A DNA stretch of 64,000 nt from a bacterium (GTDB lineage: Bacteria; Pseudomonadota; Alphaproteobacteria; Micavibrionales; UBA2020): the NCBI GenBank assembly GCA_029945425.1, contig JAQSDV010000002.1:1185960-1249959 (forward strand), read 5' to 3'. The translations under genes were made by a program, and so were the position numbers. Under the pieces are notes generated by a model. That model was given only the letters and a program-made list of their open reading frames with translations, made no database searches and was not told the DNA's origin. Shown here in pieces: positions 27,617 to 38,249 of this stretch. Position 1 is the first letter of the stretch. Each line of letters opens with the position of its first letter.

Positions 27617-27692
27617 AAACCGTCATCCCGAACGCAGTGAGGGATCTTACCCGCGCCGGGGAGATCCCTCACTGCGTTCGGGATGACGGTTT
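27617..27692. repeat. long perfect palindromic repeat (hairpin), copy 2
   Basis: Two 31-nt arms (27617-27647 and 27662-27692) form an exact inverted repeat with a 14-nt loop. The arm contains GTCATCCCGAACGCAG, matching copy 1 at 16688-16757 at most positions (consensus GTCATCCYGARCGCAGYGAR followed by GGATCT). Because A runs flank one side it may also terminate transcription of the ankyrin gene. Confidence 0.9.
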
Positions 27693-27727
27693 GAAGGGCA
27701 AAACGTCCTTCCCCCCACCCTCCATAA

Positions 27728-28813
<1,086 letters not shown>

Positions 28814-28952
28814 GGAACCCCTGATTTTCGCTTTTGTTCCCGAAAAAAATCGCTAAATAACGAAAAAATTGCTGTCACATATTTGCCCTTCCGGTCGTTT
28901 AACCGGAATACGGCTCCTTTCGAAAAGGGGTCGGAAACGGAAAGGGCAAAGC

Positions 28953-30437
28953 ATGAAAAGACCGGCCAATATAAGCGTCGCCGTGAAGACCGGCAACGCG
29001 CAACTCGACCATATTCTGGGCGGCGGCCTCGCGCGCGACCGCGTTTACCTTGTGCAGGGCTCGCCCGGTGCGGGCAAGACGACCCTTGCGCTGCAATTCC
29101 TGATGGAGGGCGTGGCGGCAGGGGAAAAGGTGGTGTACCTGACCTTGTCCGAAAGCGCGCATGAATTGCAGACCGTTGCGGAATCGCATGGCTGGACGCT
29201 GGACGGGGTGAATATCCTCGAACTGCTGACCCCCGAAGACGCGCTGCAGACCGAAAACCAATACACCATGTACCAGCCGTCGGAAGTCGAAATGGGCAAC
29301 ACCATCGAGGCCATCATCGGCGAGGTGGAGCGCATCAAGCCCCGACGCGTCGTGCTGGATTCCCTGTCGGAGCTGAAACTCCTCGCGCAAAGCCCGCTCC
29401 GATTCCGCCGCCAGATTCTCGCGCTGAAGAAATTCTTCAACACGCGGGAATGCACCGTCATGTTCCTCGACGACAAAACGACCAGCAGCGCGGAAAATTT
29501 CCAGCTGGAAAGCATTGCCCATGGCGTGCTGGACATGGAACAGCTGTCGCCCGAATACGGCGCGGAAAAACGCCGGTTGCGCATCAAGAAAATGCGCGGC
29601 CAGCAGTACCGCGGCGGTTACCACGATTTCGCCATCAACAAGGGCGGCATATTCCTGTTCCCGCGCATCATCCCGTCGGAACACGCCAAGTCCGACATCA
29701 AGAAACAGTTGAAAAGCGGCGTCGGCCCGATCGACACGTTAATGGGCGGCGGGATCGAGGAAGGCACAAGCGTGCTGCTGCTGGGCCCCGCCGGCGTCGG
29801 CAAATCGACGCTGGCGCTGCAATACGCGGTCAACGCGGCCAGCGAAGGCAACCACGCGGTCATCTTTACCTTTGATGAAAGCATCAATACCATGCTGCAC
29901 CGTGCGGCGGGCATCGGGATGGAACTGAAAAAATATATCGATGCAGGCCTGATCCATTTGCAGCCGATCGACCCGACCGAAATGTCGCCCGGCGAATTCG
30001 CGCACCGCGTCCGCGAAACGGCCGGTGGCGAAGATGGCATACCGGCCGCCAAGGTCGTCGTCATCGACAGCCTCAACGGGTACCTGAACGCGATGCCGGA
30101 GGAACGCTTCCTGATGTCGCAGATGCACGAATTGCTCAGTTACCTGGGGCACCACGGCGTTGTGACCTTCCTCGTCGTGGCCCAGCACGGGTTGCTGGGA
30201 CATTCGATGGCGACGCCGCTCGACACCAGCTACCTTGCCGATTCCGTCATCCTGTTCCGCTATTTCGAGCTTGACGGCGAAGTGCGGCAGGCGATTTCGG
30301 TCTTGAAAAAACGCAGCGGCGCGCATGAAAAAACCATCCGCGAATTCAAGATCGGCAAGAACGGATTTCAGGTCGGCGAACCGCTGGCGCAATTCCACGG
30401 CGTGCTGACCGGAACGCCGATACAAAAGCAGGAGTAA
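28953..30437 (+). CDS. KaiC-like double RecA-fold ATPase
   Basis: There are two tandem RecA/KaiC modules. The first has Walker [10 protein letters not shown] at residues 36-44 and a Walker B-type [15 protein letters not shown]. The second has Walker [10 protein letters not shown] near residue 278 and [15 protein letters not shown]. The catalytic Glu pair of KaiC-CI reads TLSESAHEL here. ATG 28953 has AAAGGG upstream. No kaiA or kaiB gene is present. The gene directly after it encodes a hybrid histidine kinase, the usual genomic partner of proteobacterial KaiC-like proteins, so a signalling role is likely (inference). Confidence 0.9.
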   Translation: MKRPANISVAVKTGNAQLDHILGGGLARDRVYLVQGSPGAGKTTLALQFLMEGVAAGEKVVYLTLSESAHELQTVAESHGWTLDGVNILELLTPEDALQTENQYTMYQPSEVEMGNTIEAIIGEVERIKPRRVVLDSLSELKLLAQSPLRFRRQILALKKFFNTRECTVMFLDDKTTSSAENFQLESIAHGVLDMEQLSPEYGAEKRRLRIKKMRGQQYRGGYHDFAINKGGIFLFPRIIPSEHAKSDIKKQLKSGVGPIDTLMGGGIEEGTSVLLLGPAGVGKSTLALQYAVNAASEGNHAVIFTFDESINTMLHRAAGIGMELKKYIDAGLIHLQPIDPTEMSPGEFAHRVRETAGGEDGIPAAKVVVIDSLNGYLNAMPEERFLMSQMHELLSYLGHHGVVTFLVVAQHGLLGHSMATPLDTSYLADSVILFRYFELDGEVRQAISVLKKRSGAHEKTIREFKIGKNGFQVGEPLAQFHGVLTGTPIQKQE

Positions 30438-30453
30438 TGCAGTTGGGGGAAGC

Positions 30454-32085
30454 ATGACAGCAAACGCGACAGACCCCGAACTCCGCGTCCTTGTCCTCGC
30501 GCCGACGGCGCGGGATGCGCAGATCACCGCCCGCATCCTGCGCGATGCGGGCGTGGACTGCCATACCTGCCTGCATATATCGGAAGTCTGCGCCGAAATA
30601 GACAGGGGTGCGGGCGTTGCCATCATTACCGAGGAATCGCTGTTTGCCGACGACAAAAACATGCTGGGGCAGATGATCCTGCGCCAGCCGCAGTGGTCGG
30701 ATTTTCCCTTTCTGCTGCTGACCCCCGCGCGCGAACCGTCGGAGGAAGCGCGCCGGAAAATGGATATCCTGCAACACATGACGCTGATCCGCCGCCCCGT
30801 GCAGGTGGTGGAGTTATTGAGCGCGATCCGCAGCGCGCTGCGCGACCGTGTGCGCCAGTATCAAGTGCGCGACCATTTGCTGGAGCGCGACCGGCAGGCG
30901 GAGGCGCTGGTGCATGAACGCGACCGCGCCGAGGCCGCGAATACCGCGAAATCCGAATTCCTTGCCAATATGAGCCATGAAATCCGCACACCCATGAACG
31001 CGATTTACGGGCTGTCGCAGATTTTGGGCGCGAGCAAACCGCTGACCGCGAAGCAGGAGCAATATATCAACACATTGCAGACCAGCGCGAACTCTCTGCT
31101 GGCGCTCATCAACGACCTGCTGGATATTTCCAAGATCGAGGCAAGTTCAGTCGAGCTGGAGCGCATCCCGTTCAACCTTGCGCAGCTGGTAAACGATGTC
31201 TCATCCATCATTTCCGTGCAGGCGAAACTGAAACAGCTGCGCGTGGTGATCGAGGGCAACCTTGATTACAGCTCTGTCTATGTGGGCGACCCCACGCGCC
31301 TGCGTCAGGTATTGACGAATTTGTGCAGCAACGCGGTCAAGTTTACCCACAAGGGCAGCATTACCATCGTCATCGACGAGGACGGCATCGATGCGCGCGG
31401 GATGCGCCGCGTGATGCTGGCGGTGCGCGACACCGGCATCGGCGTGACGAAGGAACAGATCGACACCATCTTCCAGAAATTCGTGCAGGCGGATAATTCC
31501 ATCACGCGCAAATACGGCGGCAGCGGCCTCGGCCTTGCGATTTCAAAACGGCTGATCGAAATCATGGGCGGCAGCATCACCGTGGACAGCGTGCCCGGCA
31601 GCGGATCGACCTTTACGGTCACCCTGCCATTGCAGCCGGGGTCGCCAGAGGATAGCCGGCACGCGCCGCTCGCCCTCACCACCCGCAAGAACGCCGCGCC
31701 CGCGCGGGGCCGTGTTTTGCTGGTCGAGGACAATTTCCCCAACGTGCTGGTCGCCGGCACGTTTCTGGAGGAATTCGGCTATAGCTTCGATGTCGCCTCC
31801 AACGGCCATCACGCGCTGGAGCAGCTGCAAAGCCAGTACTATGACGCTGTTTTGATGGACGTGCAGATGCCGAAAATGAACGGCTGGGACACCACGCGCG
31901 CCATCCGCGAACTGGAACTGCGCGACAGCCTGCCCGTCATCGGCATGACCGCCCACGCCTTGAGCGGAGACCGCGAACGCTGCATGGATGCAGGTATGGA
32001 TGATTATATCTGCAAGCCGTTCGACCCGAACGAGCTACGCACCAAGCTGAAAATATTTATTCCGCAAAGGCCGTTACCAAACTAG
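30454..32085 (+). CDS. hybrid sensor histidine kinase with N- and C-terminal receiver-like domains
   Basis: Residues 1-130 form a degenerate receiver-like domain ([19 protein letters not shown]). A coiled coil and HisKA follow, with the phosphorylatable histidine in [11 protein letters not shown] near residue 174. The HATPase_c has the N box [13 protein letters not shown] and G boxes [10 protein letters not shown] and [13 protein letters not shown]. The C-terminal receiver has its aspartate in [14 protein letters not shown] near residue 469. It has no membrane helix, so it senses a cytoplasmic cue, probably with the KaiC-like protein encoded 16 nt upstream. Its stop overlaps the convergent gene by 4 nt. 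Confidence 0.92.
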   Translation: MTANATDPELRVLVLAPTARDAQITARILRDAGVDCHTCLHISEVCAEIDRGAGVAIITEESLFADDKNMLGQMILRQPQWSDFPFLLLTPAREPSEEARRKMDILQHMTLIRRPVQVVELLSAIRSALRDRVRQYQVRDHLLERDRQAEALVHERDRAEAANTAKSEFLANMSHEIRTPMNAIYGLSQILGASKPLTAKQEQYINTLQTSANSLLALINDLLDISKIEASSVELERIPFNLAQLVNDVSSIISVQAKLKQLRVVIEGNLDYSSVYVGDPTRLRQVLTNLCSNAVKFTHKGSITIVIDEDGIDARGMRRVMLAVRDTGIGVTKEQIDTIFQKFVQADNSITRKYGGSGLGLAISKRLIEIMGGSITVDSVPGSGSTFTVTLPLQPGSPEDSRHAPLALTTRKNAAPARGRVLLVEDNFPNVLVAGTFLEEFGYSFDVASNGHHALEQLQSQYYDAVLMDVQMPKMNGWDTTRAIRELELRDSLPVIGMTAHALSGDRERCMDAGMDDYICKPFDPNELRTKLKIFIPQRPLPN

Positions 32086-32909
32086 CGGGAAATTTCCATG
32101 TCGCCGCTGTCGATGTCGTTGCTATCCATGCGGTTCTGCTGCATCTGCGCGAGCGAGCAGGCATGGGGAACCGATTTCGTGCGCACCATGATGTCATGCG
32201 CGACGTAAGACATGCCGAGCGTGACGATATAGATAAACACCGTCATCCACAGCGTGTCCTTGGGCGTCCATGTCGCCTGCACGTATTTCATGCGCTCGCG
32301 CTCCGACACCTTGAACTGCCAGACACAGGATTCCAGCTTCCAGAAGCCGAGCGTGAGCAGGCCGAGATTGGCGAGCGCCAGCTGCTGCCATGTGAACAGG
32401 ATGAAAACCGCAGGAATGCAACCGACCGTCAGGTACCCGACCCACGGCGCCAGCTGCCACGACACCATGACCATGGTGGAGATAAAGGCAAGGTTTGCCC
32501 AGAAACGCAGATGCACCTGATCGGGTGTGACGTTCTTTTGCTTCTTCGCGGGCATGTAGATTTTGTAATACTCGTAAATGATATAGGCGAAAATCACGAA
32601 CAGCACGACGCCCGCGAACTGGATGAAGGGATAACCCTTGCCGTCCGCACTGCAGGCAAGCGGCTCCAGCTTCGGCGCAAGGGTGCAGGCTTTCTTCTTG
32701 ATCGCGACGGGGAAGGCGAAGGTATCGACCAGGAACATCTTGATGACGACCGCCCACATCATGATGAAGGCCGTCTGGCGCAATCCCTTGCGCTGGTTGG
32801 CAATGCCGCGTTTCAGGGCGAACATTGCGCACAGGAACAGCAGCGGCGCGCCCGCATAGTAAAGGAACCATGCAAGGTCGAAGCAGTAAAACCAGCACAT
32901 CATCAGCAT
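32082..32909 (-). CDS. multi-pass membrane protein, unknown function
   Basis: About seven hydrophobic helices are visible (FYYAG-type start [95 protein letters not shown]). A loop with [18 protein letters not shown] carries two cysteines and probably faces the periplasm. The C-terminus is polar. I do not recognise the family. It is convergent with the kinase gene and overlaps its stop. Confidence 0.75.
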   Translation of the reverse strand: MLMMCWFYCFDLAWFLYYAGAPLLFLCAMFALKRGIANQRKGLRQTAFIMMWAVVIKMFLVDTFAFPVAIKKKACTLAPKLEPLACSADGKGYPFIQFAGVVLFVIFAYIIYEYYKIYMPAKKQKNVTPDQVHLRFWANLAFISTMVMVSWQLAPWVGYLTVGCIPAVFILFTWQQLALANLGLLTLGFWKLESCVWQFKVSERERMKYVQATWTPKDTLWMTVFIYIVTLGMSYVAHDIMVRTKSVPHACSLAQMQQNRMDSNDIDSGDMEISR

Positions 32910-33059
32910 GGCAAAACCCCTTCCGCCCCTTGGCCGCGGAGGCCGTTGAATCTGTTGGGATTATGCCATGAAAGGCGTTGTTATTACTAGGCTTTGACTT
33001 TTTAGGGGCAAAAAGCCATCCTGTGAACCGGTTCAACAATTCAGTTACGTAAACCTGTC

Positions 33060-33980
33060 ATGCAAACCCGCGACAAACTCCGCACAGACATCATCGGTTT
33101 CGACAGCGGCTGGGGCTGCGCCAATTTCCGCTGTGAAGACGGGCCGATATCGGTCGATATGGCGAGCCTGCTGGCGAAGCTCGCGTCGCTCGATGTGCAG
33201 GCCAAATGGCGCGGGCCGATCGGCGCAAAATTCCTCGGCCGCCATGAAGATGTAAAGGTCAAGATGGACAGCCTCGCACATGTTCTGACCGGCTTGAAGC
33301 GTCTCTCCAACACCGTGCGCGAAACGGTCGGGAACGGAAATATTCCCATCGTCATCGGCGGCGACCATTCCAGCGCGATCGGCACCTGGTCGGGCGCGGT
33401 CGCCGCGAAAAAAGCGCATGGCAAATTCGGCCTGATCTGGGTCGATGCGCATATGGATTGCCACACGATTGAAACCTCCTATCAGGGTAAATGGGGCGGA
33501 TGGTGGCATGGCCAGCCTGTCACGGCGCTGACCGGCTACGGCCTGCCCGACCTGCAACAGGTGGGCGGTGTCATGCCGAAACTGAACCCGCGGCATATCA
33601 GCATCATCGGGGCGCATAGCTTCGAGCCCGCCGAAGTCGCCTTCGCGGCACGCACCGGCATCCGCGTTTTCTTCCTAGGCGAAGTGCAACGCCGTGGTTT
33701 CAAGGCCTGCTATGACGAGGCCCTGCTGCGCGCAACCGACGGCACCGATGCTTTCGGTTTGACGATCGACATGGACGCCTTCCGCCCCGAAGATTCGCCG
33801 GGCGTGGGTTCGGCCGAGGATACAGGCCTTGTCGCCGCCGAAGTCCTGCCTATACTTAATTCTGTCGCCCGCCATCCCCGTTTCGCAGCCCTCGAGCTGG
33901 CGGAATTCAATCCGCATCAGGACAAGTTGAAGAAAACAGGCCAACTCATCGAAAATATTATCGAATCCTGCTTTTCATAA
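33060..33980 (+). CDS. arginase/agmatinase family ureohydrolase
   Basis: This is a manganese ureohydrolase, most like arginase. The metal ligands are in VIGGDHSSAIGTW (near residue 100), LIWVDAHMDCHT (near 127) and LTIDMDAFRPEDSPGVG (near 236), and an acidic LAELAEFNP follows. The canonical third motif has SxDxDxxDP; here it is TIDMDAFRPED, so both essential aspartates are kept. The length of 306 residues is typical. Substrate (arginine, agmatine or a guanidino acid) cannot be fixed. No ornithine or urease genes are adjacent. Confidence 0.88.
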   Translation: MQTRDKLRTDIIGFDSGWGCANFRCEDGPISVDMASLLAKLASLDVQAKWRGPIGAKFLGRHEDVKVKMDSLAHVLTGLKRLSNTVRETVGNGNIPIVIGGDHSSAIGTWSGAVAAKKAHGKFGLIWVDAHMDCHTIETSYQGKWGGWWHGQPVTALTGYGLPDLQQVGGVMPKLNPRHISIIGAHSFEPAEVAFAARTGIRVFFLGEVQRRGFKACYDEALLRATDGTDAFGLTIDMDAFRPEDSPGVGSAEDTGLVAAEVLPILNSVARHPRFAALELAEFNPHQDKLKKTGQLIENIIESCFS

Positions 33981-34081
33981 CCGTATTTATCAATAAATAA
34001 TTAACCCTCAATTGGCATACTATGAGTGTACCAACCCCGGAAGAAGTCCCGGGCCCTTCTCTTTAAATATTTCAGGATGAA

Positions 34082-34939
34082 ATGTTAAAGCTCGTCGGCA
34101 ACATCATGGTGATCGTCTGTACGATTGGCGGCTATGTCGCCAACAAGGGACACCTTGCTGTCTTGTGGCAGCCTTTCGAATTGATCATCATTTTCGGCTC
34201 CGCCTGCGCGGCCTTCCTGACCGCGAATTCGCCGCATGTCATCAAGCAGACGATTTCCGACATCAAGGCGATCTATAAAAAAGACACCTTCACCAAAGCG
34301 GAATATGTCGAAGTCCTTTCGATGCTCTACGTTGTGTTCAAGACCGCGCGATCGAAAGGCTGGCTCGCATTGGAGCAGCATATCGAAAACCCGGACGAGA
34401 GCGAGATCTTCAAGAAATTCCCGACCTTTCACGCGAACCATCACGCCGTTACCTTCCTCTGCGATTACCTGCGCCTGATATCCCTGGGCGCGGAAAAGCC
34501 GCACGAGATCGAGGCGCTGATGGATCAGGAAATCGAAACGCAGGCCGGCGAGCGGAACCACACCTCACACGCGGTGCAGACGATGGCGGACGGCATGCCC
34601 GCGCTGGGTATCGTCGCGGCCGTCCTTGGCGTCATTCACACCATGGGTTCCATCACCGAGCCGCCCGAAGTCCTCGGCCACCTGATCGGCGGCGCGCTTG
34701 TGGGTACGTTCCTCGGCGTCTGGCTGTCTTACGGCTTTATCGCGCCTATCGCCTCCGCCATCAAAGAGCGCAATGACAGCGAGCTGAAATACTTCCTTTG
34801 CATGAAAACCTGCATCCTTGCCTATCTGCAGGGCGCGGCGCCGCAGGTCGCGATCGAATTCGGCCGCAAGATCCTGCTGCACGACACCCAGCCCACCTTT
34901 ATCGAGGTCGAAGAAGCCACGCAGAACGTGACGGCATAG
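34082..34939 (+). CDS. motA: flagellar motor stator protein MotA
   Basis: MotA is the stator proton channel subunit of the flagellar motor. It has four membrane helices, including the first two at the N-terminus (IMVIVCTIGGYVANKG, FELIIIFGSACAAFL) and the last two around GIVAAVLGVIHTMGSI and LVGTFLGVWLSYGFIAPI. The large cytoplasmic loop contains the EKPHEIEALMDQEIE charged region that contacts FliG. At 285 residues it has full length. It forms an operon with motB, one base apart. Confidence 0.96.
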   Translation: MLKLVGNIMVIVCTIGGYVANKGHLAVLWQPFELIIIFGSACAAFLTANSPHVIKQTISDIKAIYKKDTFTKAEYVEVLSMLYVVFKTARSKGWLALEQHIENPDESEIFKKFPTFHANHHAVTFLCDYLRLISLGAEKPHEIEALMDQEIETQAGERNHTSHAVQTMADGMPALGIVAAVLGVIHTMGSITEPPEVLGHLIGGALVGTFLGVWLSYGFIAPIASAIKERNDSELKYFLCMKTCILAYLQGAAPQVAIEFGRKILLHDTQPTFIEVEEATQNVTA

Positions 34940-34940
34940 C

Positions 34941-35930
34941 ATGGCCAAGAAGCAGAACGACGAAAAGCAGCCGATCATCATCATCAAGAAGGTAAAGAAA
35001 ATCTCCGGCGGCCATCACGGCGGCGCATGGAAAGTCGCCTATGCCGACTTCGTGACCGCGATGATGGCGTTCTTCCTTTTGCTCTGGCTGCTCAACGTCA
35101 CGACGGACGAGCAGAAGGCCATGATCTCGGCCTATTTCGCACCGGCTGATCCCCGCATCGCAACATCCACCAGCGGCGCGGGCGGCGTGATGGGCGGCAC
35201 CACCATGTCCCCCGACGGCGCGATGACCAGCGACCGCAGCCCCATTTCACAGCAGCGCGACCCCTCCGAAGGCGTGGGCCGCGAAGACGGCGAAGACGGC
35301 GTCAACAAAATGACCGCCGAAGAGGAAAAAGAAATCGAGGCGATGGACAAGGCCGACGACAAGGCCTTTGACAACGCCGCCGAGCAGCTGAAAAAAGCGA
35401 TCGAGGACCAGCCGGAACTGAAAGACCTTGCCCAGAACCTGCTGATCGACATGACGCCCGAAGGCCTGCGCATCCAGATCGTCGATCAGGAAGGCAAGCC
35501 CATGTTCGAAAGCGGCAGCGCCAAGCCCCTACCCGCGGCTCAAAAGCTGTTCACGCTTGTGAACACCGTCATCAAGCCACTGCCCAATAAAATCTCGCTG
35601 CGCGGCCATACCGACAACGTGCAGTATGGCAAGGACGCGACTTATACCAACTGGGAACTGTCGTCCGACCGCGCCAATGCCAGCCGCCGCGTGCTGCTGG
35701 CCGATGGTCTGGCGATCGACCGCATCGAAAACGTGCAGGGCAAGGCCGACCGCGAGGCGCTGGTGCCGAACGACCCCGCCAACGCCCGCAACCGCCGCAT
35801 CAGCGTGATTTTGCTGAAACAATCAATTACCAACGGGCCGAAAAAACCCGATGCGAAGAAACCGGCGATCAAGAAACCGACGAAACCCGCCGTCAATCCC
35901 AAGGACAGGGACGTCATCCAGTTCCCGTGA
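34941..35930 (+). CDS. motB: flagellar motor stator protein MotB
   Basis: The single membrane helix carries the proton-binding aspartate (VAYADFVTAMMAFFLLLW, Asp36). A plug and linker region follows, then a C-terminal OmpA-like peptidoglycan-binding domain with SLRGHTDNVQYGKDATYTNW and LSSDRANASRRVLLADG. The extended tail rich in Lys and Pro (GPKKPDAKKPAIKKP) is unusual but common in alphaproteobacterial MotB. No other flagellar genes are in this window, so mot genes are separated from the main cluster. Confidence 0.95.
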   Translation: MAKKQNDEKQPIIIIKKVKKISGGHHGGAWKVAYADFVTAMMAFFLLLWLLNVTTDEQKAMISAYFAPADPRIATSTSGAGGVMGGTTMSPDGAMTSDRSPISQQRDPSEGVGREDGEDGVNKMTAEEEKEIEAMDKADDKAFDNAAEQLKKAIEDQPELKDLAQNLLIDMTPEGLRIQIVDQEGKPMFESGSAKPLPAAQKLFTLVNTVIKPLPNKISLRGHTDNVQYGKDATYTNWELSSDRANASRRVLLADGLAIDRIENVQGKADREALVPNDPANARNRRISVILLKQSITNGPKKPDAKKPAIKKPTKPAVNPKDRDVIQFP

Positions 35931-35978
35931 TGTTTTCCGGGGTTGGATTTGGCGGCATGACAGGCATATATTGAATAC

Positions 35979-36716
35979 ATGAACGTCAAATCGACCACGC
36001 TGCAGCTTTACCTGCTCCCCTCCGGCCCCTGCCCGTATCTTGACGGGCTGGTGGAGCAGAAGGTTGCGACGCTGTTGTCGCCGGTCGAGCTGCCCCTCGC
36101 CCCGCGCCTGATCGAGCGCGGGTTCCGCCGCAGCCAGGGGATGTTCTACCGCCAGAAATGCCCCGCCTGCCGCGCCTGTATCGCCGCGCGCATCCGGCTG
36201 CGCGATTTCGTGCCCGATGGCGGCTTCCGGCGCGTATTGAAAAAAAACGCCGACCTGCATTTCACGATCGAGGAGTCGAAGGCGACCTTCCCGCTTTACG
36301 AATTGTTTTCCAGCTACCTGCACACCCGCCACCCCGAGGGCGGCATGACTGAAATGTCCTATGGCGCGTTCCAGCAGATGATGGATGACAGCCCGATGGA
36401 CACGAAATTCCTCGTCGCCCGCCGCGGCGATGAAGTGGTCGGCGTGATGCAGTTCGACGACCTGCCCGACGGCGCATCCGCCGTATATAGTTACTTCAGC
36501 CCCGCCGACGAAAAACGCAGCCTTGGCACATGGCTGGTGTTGAAACTCGCCGAATACACAGCGAACGCCGGCAAGCCTTATATTTATCTGGGATTGTGGG
36601 TGCGCGGATCGCAGAAAATGGCGTACAAGGCGCGCTTCCAGCCGCTGGAATTATTCGTCGATGAAAAATGGTCGGATTTCGATACGGTCGTGACGCCCGA
36701 CGAAAATCAGGCGTGA
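35979..36716 (+). CDS. bpt: aspartate/glutamate leucyltransferase (Bpt, N-end rule)
   Basis: Bpt transfers leucine from Leu-tRNA to N-terminal Asp or Glu residues, marking proteins for ClpS/ClpAP. It shows the N-terminal cysteine motifs CPYLDG and CPACRACIAARI, and the family core RSQGMFYRQKC, TKFLVARRGDEVVGVMQFDDL and YIYLGLWVRGSQKMAYKARF. The length of 245 residues is standard. It overlaps the convergent gene by 10 nt. Confidence 0.94.
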   Translation: MNVKSTTLQLYLLPSGPCPYLDGLVEQKVATLLSPVELPLAPRLIERGFRRSQGMFYRQKCPACRACIAARIRLRDFVPDGGFRRVLKKNADLHFTIEESKATFPLYELFSSYLHTRHPEGGMTEMSYGAFQQMMDDSPMDTKFLVARRGDEVVGVMQFDDLPDGASAVYSYFSPADEKRSLGTWLVLKLAEYTANAGKPYIYLGLWVRGSQKMAYKARFQPLELFVDEKWSDFDTVVTPDENQA

Positions 36717-37294
36717 ACGCGGGGCGTGGTCGTGCGGGGCTTCGACCAGATATTCGTATGGCCATCCACCGCCGTCGTCACTTTCATCGCCGCGATTTCA
36801 AAGCGGGTATCCAGCTTGAACGCGTCATCGCGGCCGCGGGCGACGGAATAAAGCTCCAGTGACTCGGTATAGATCCTCATGCATTCCTGCGCGCATTCCT
36901 CGGGCGCAGTGACCAGCTGTTCCAGCAGCATGATCGCGCTCGCCTGCAGCAGCAGCCGCGCATCGAGCGTGAAATTATCCATGCGGCCATACAGGTCGCG
37001 CGGTTCCAGCTCGCCGATACGTTTAAATTCGCGGGAAAAATCGCTAAGTTCCTGCCCCAGCCATTCGGGCTGGCCTGAAAACACGGCAGGGCCGGCAAGG
37101 CAGGCGGCAGCGGCCACCGAACGCTCCTCGCCGCCGTGCTCGTATATCAGGCGTGCCATGGCTACAGGGCCGCGGATATACTGCTCGGCAGCAAGGTCGG
37201 GGGCGGCAAAGCGGTCAAGATAACTTGCCCAGCCTGCCGCAAATGCTTCGCGGAATAACTGCCGATCCGGCAGTGATGTCTGCTCAAAATTCAT
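36707..37294 (-). CDS. hypothetical helical protein, 195 aa
   Basis: The protein is all helical and acidic. The segment MARLIYEHGGEERSVAAAACL looks superficially like the start of an HD-type domain, but no HD doublet follows, so I do not assign one. Later LDARLLLQASAIMLLEQLVTA is strongly amphipathic. No family is recognised. Its 3' end overlaps the end of bpt. Confidence 0.65.
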   Translation of the reverse strand: MNFEQTSLPDRQLFREAFAAGWASYLDRFAAPDLAAEQYIRGPVAMARLIYEHGGEERSVAAAACLAGPAVFSGQPEWLGQELSDFSREFKRIGELEPRDLYGRMDNFTLDARLLLQASAIMLLEQLVTAPEECAQECMRIYTESLELYSVARGRDDAFKLDTRFEIAAMKVTTAVDGHTNIWSKPRTTTPRVHA

Positions 37295-37487
37295 TTACAC
37301 ACCCTACGTCCCGCCACGCGCTGGCTCGGCCTGTTACGGAGGACGATTGCGCGGGAGGAAAGGAGTTATAAGACTATACGGATTTGAAGTCCAGAATAAA
37401 CAGACAAACAATTGATATTGCTTGTATATTTTAACAATTTGAACGGTCGTTTTTGAGGCCGAGTCTAGAGTTATCCACAGGGGCGCG

Positions 37488-38231
37488 TCAGACCGATTTC
37501 AGCGCCTGCTGCGCCAGCGCAATCCACTGCCGTTCCGCCTTTTGGTAGTATTTCGGGGAGTGGCTGGAGCGCGTCACGATGTCCTGATAGACCGCGCGCG
37601 CCTCCGTCTTTTTGCCCATGCGCTCGTACAGCTGCGCAAGCGTGATGCGGGCTTCCTCGCCGGTAAAGAATTCAACCAGCGCGATCAGCTGCTCCTCGGC
37701 GACCGTGAAATCGTAAAGAGCAATATGCGCCCGCGCGCGCAGCAGCTTGATGTAATCCTGCGGCTGCGCCTCGTCACGCTCGTAAATCTTCTGGATGTAT
37801 TTAAGCGCGTTCGTGTAATCGCCCTTATCGTAATAGGCGTAGGCGAGGCCTTCCAGCAGCAGGATGTCATCGGAAAAATGGTTGGTGAGCGCGGGTTCCA
37901 GCAGCGCGATGACCGCATCATATTCGCGCTTTGCGATCAGCAACTGCGCCAGCTGGATGCGGTTGGCAACCGTGGGCGACGTATCAAAGGCATATTTCGC
38001 ATCGCGGAAGTCTTTTTCAGGGTCCATCATGCTGCGGAAGGATCGTTTGGCATGCTTGCCGGCAGGGCCCCGGATAATTTCGGGCAGCACCTCGATCACG
38101 AAATAGATCAGGCATCCCATGCCCGGAAAGATCATGATGAGGTAAATCCAGTAGGTGTTACGCCCCGTGCGATGCACATGCAGCGCAAACAAAACCTGTA
38201 CTGCGATGGTCAAAAACAGCAGGACGGGCAT
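37488..38231 (-). CDS. PLDc_N-like membrane domain with TPR repeats
   Basis: Two N-terminal helices (VLLFLTIAVQVLFALHVHR and WIYLIMIFPGMGCLIYFVIE) resemble the PLDc_N membrane module. A cytoplasmic array of TPR-like repeats follows (VANRIQLAQLLIAKREYDAV, LLEGLAYAYYDKGDYTNALK, ITLAQLYERMGKKTEARAVY). Such proteins are scaffold-like. It lies 18 nt after parC on the same strand, so cotranscription with parC is likely. Confidence 0.82.
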   Translation of the reverse strand: MPVLLFLTIAVQVLFALHVHRTGRNTYWIYLIMIFPGMGCLIYFVIEVLPEIIRGPAGKHAKRSFRSMMDPEKDFRDAKYAFDTSPTVANRIQLAQLLIAKREYDAVIALLEPALTNHFSDDILLLEGLAYAYYDKGDYTNALKYIQKIYERDEAQPQDYIKLLRARAHIALYDFTVAEEQLIALVEFFTGEEARITLAQLYERMGKKTEARAVYQDIVTRSSHSPKYYQKAERQWIALAQQALKSV

Positions 38232-38249
38232 TAAATCACCTGTGACGCG

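Noticed and set aside
36707..37294. HD-domain phosphohydrolase
   Set aside because: The region MARLIYEHGGEERSVAAAACL recalls HD proteins but there is no HD doublet or downstream aspartate.
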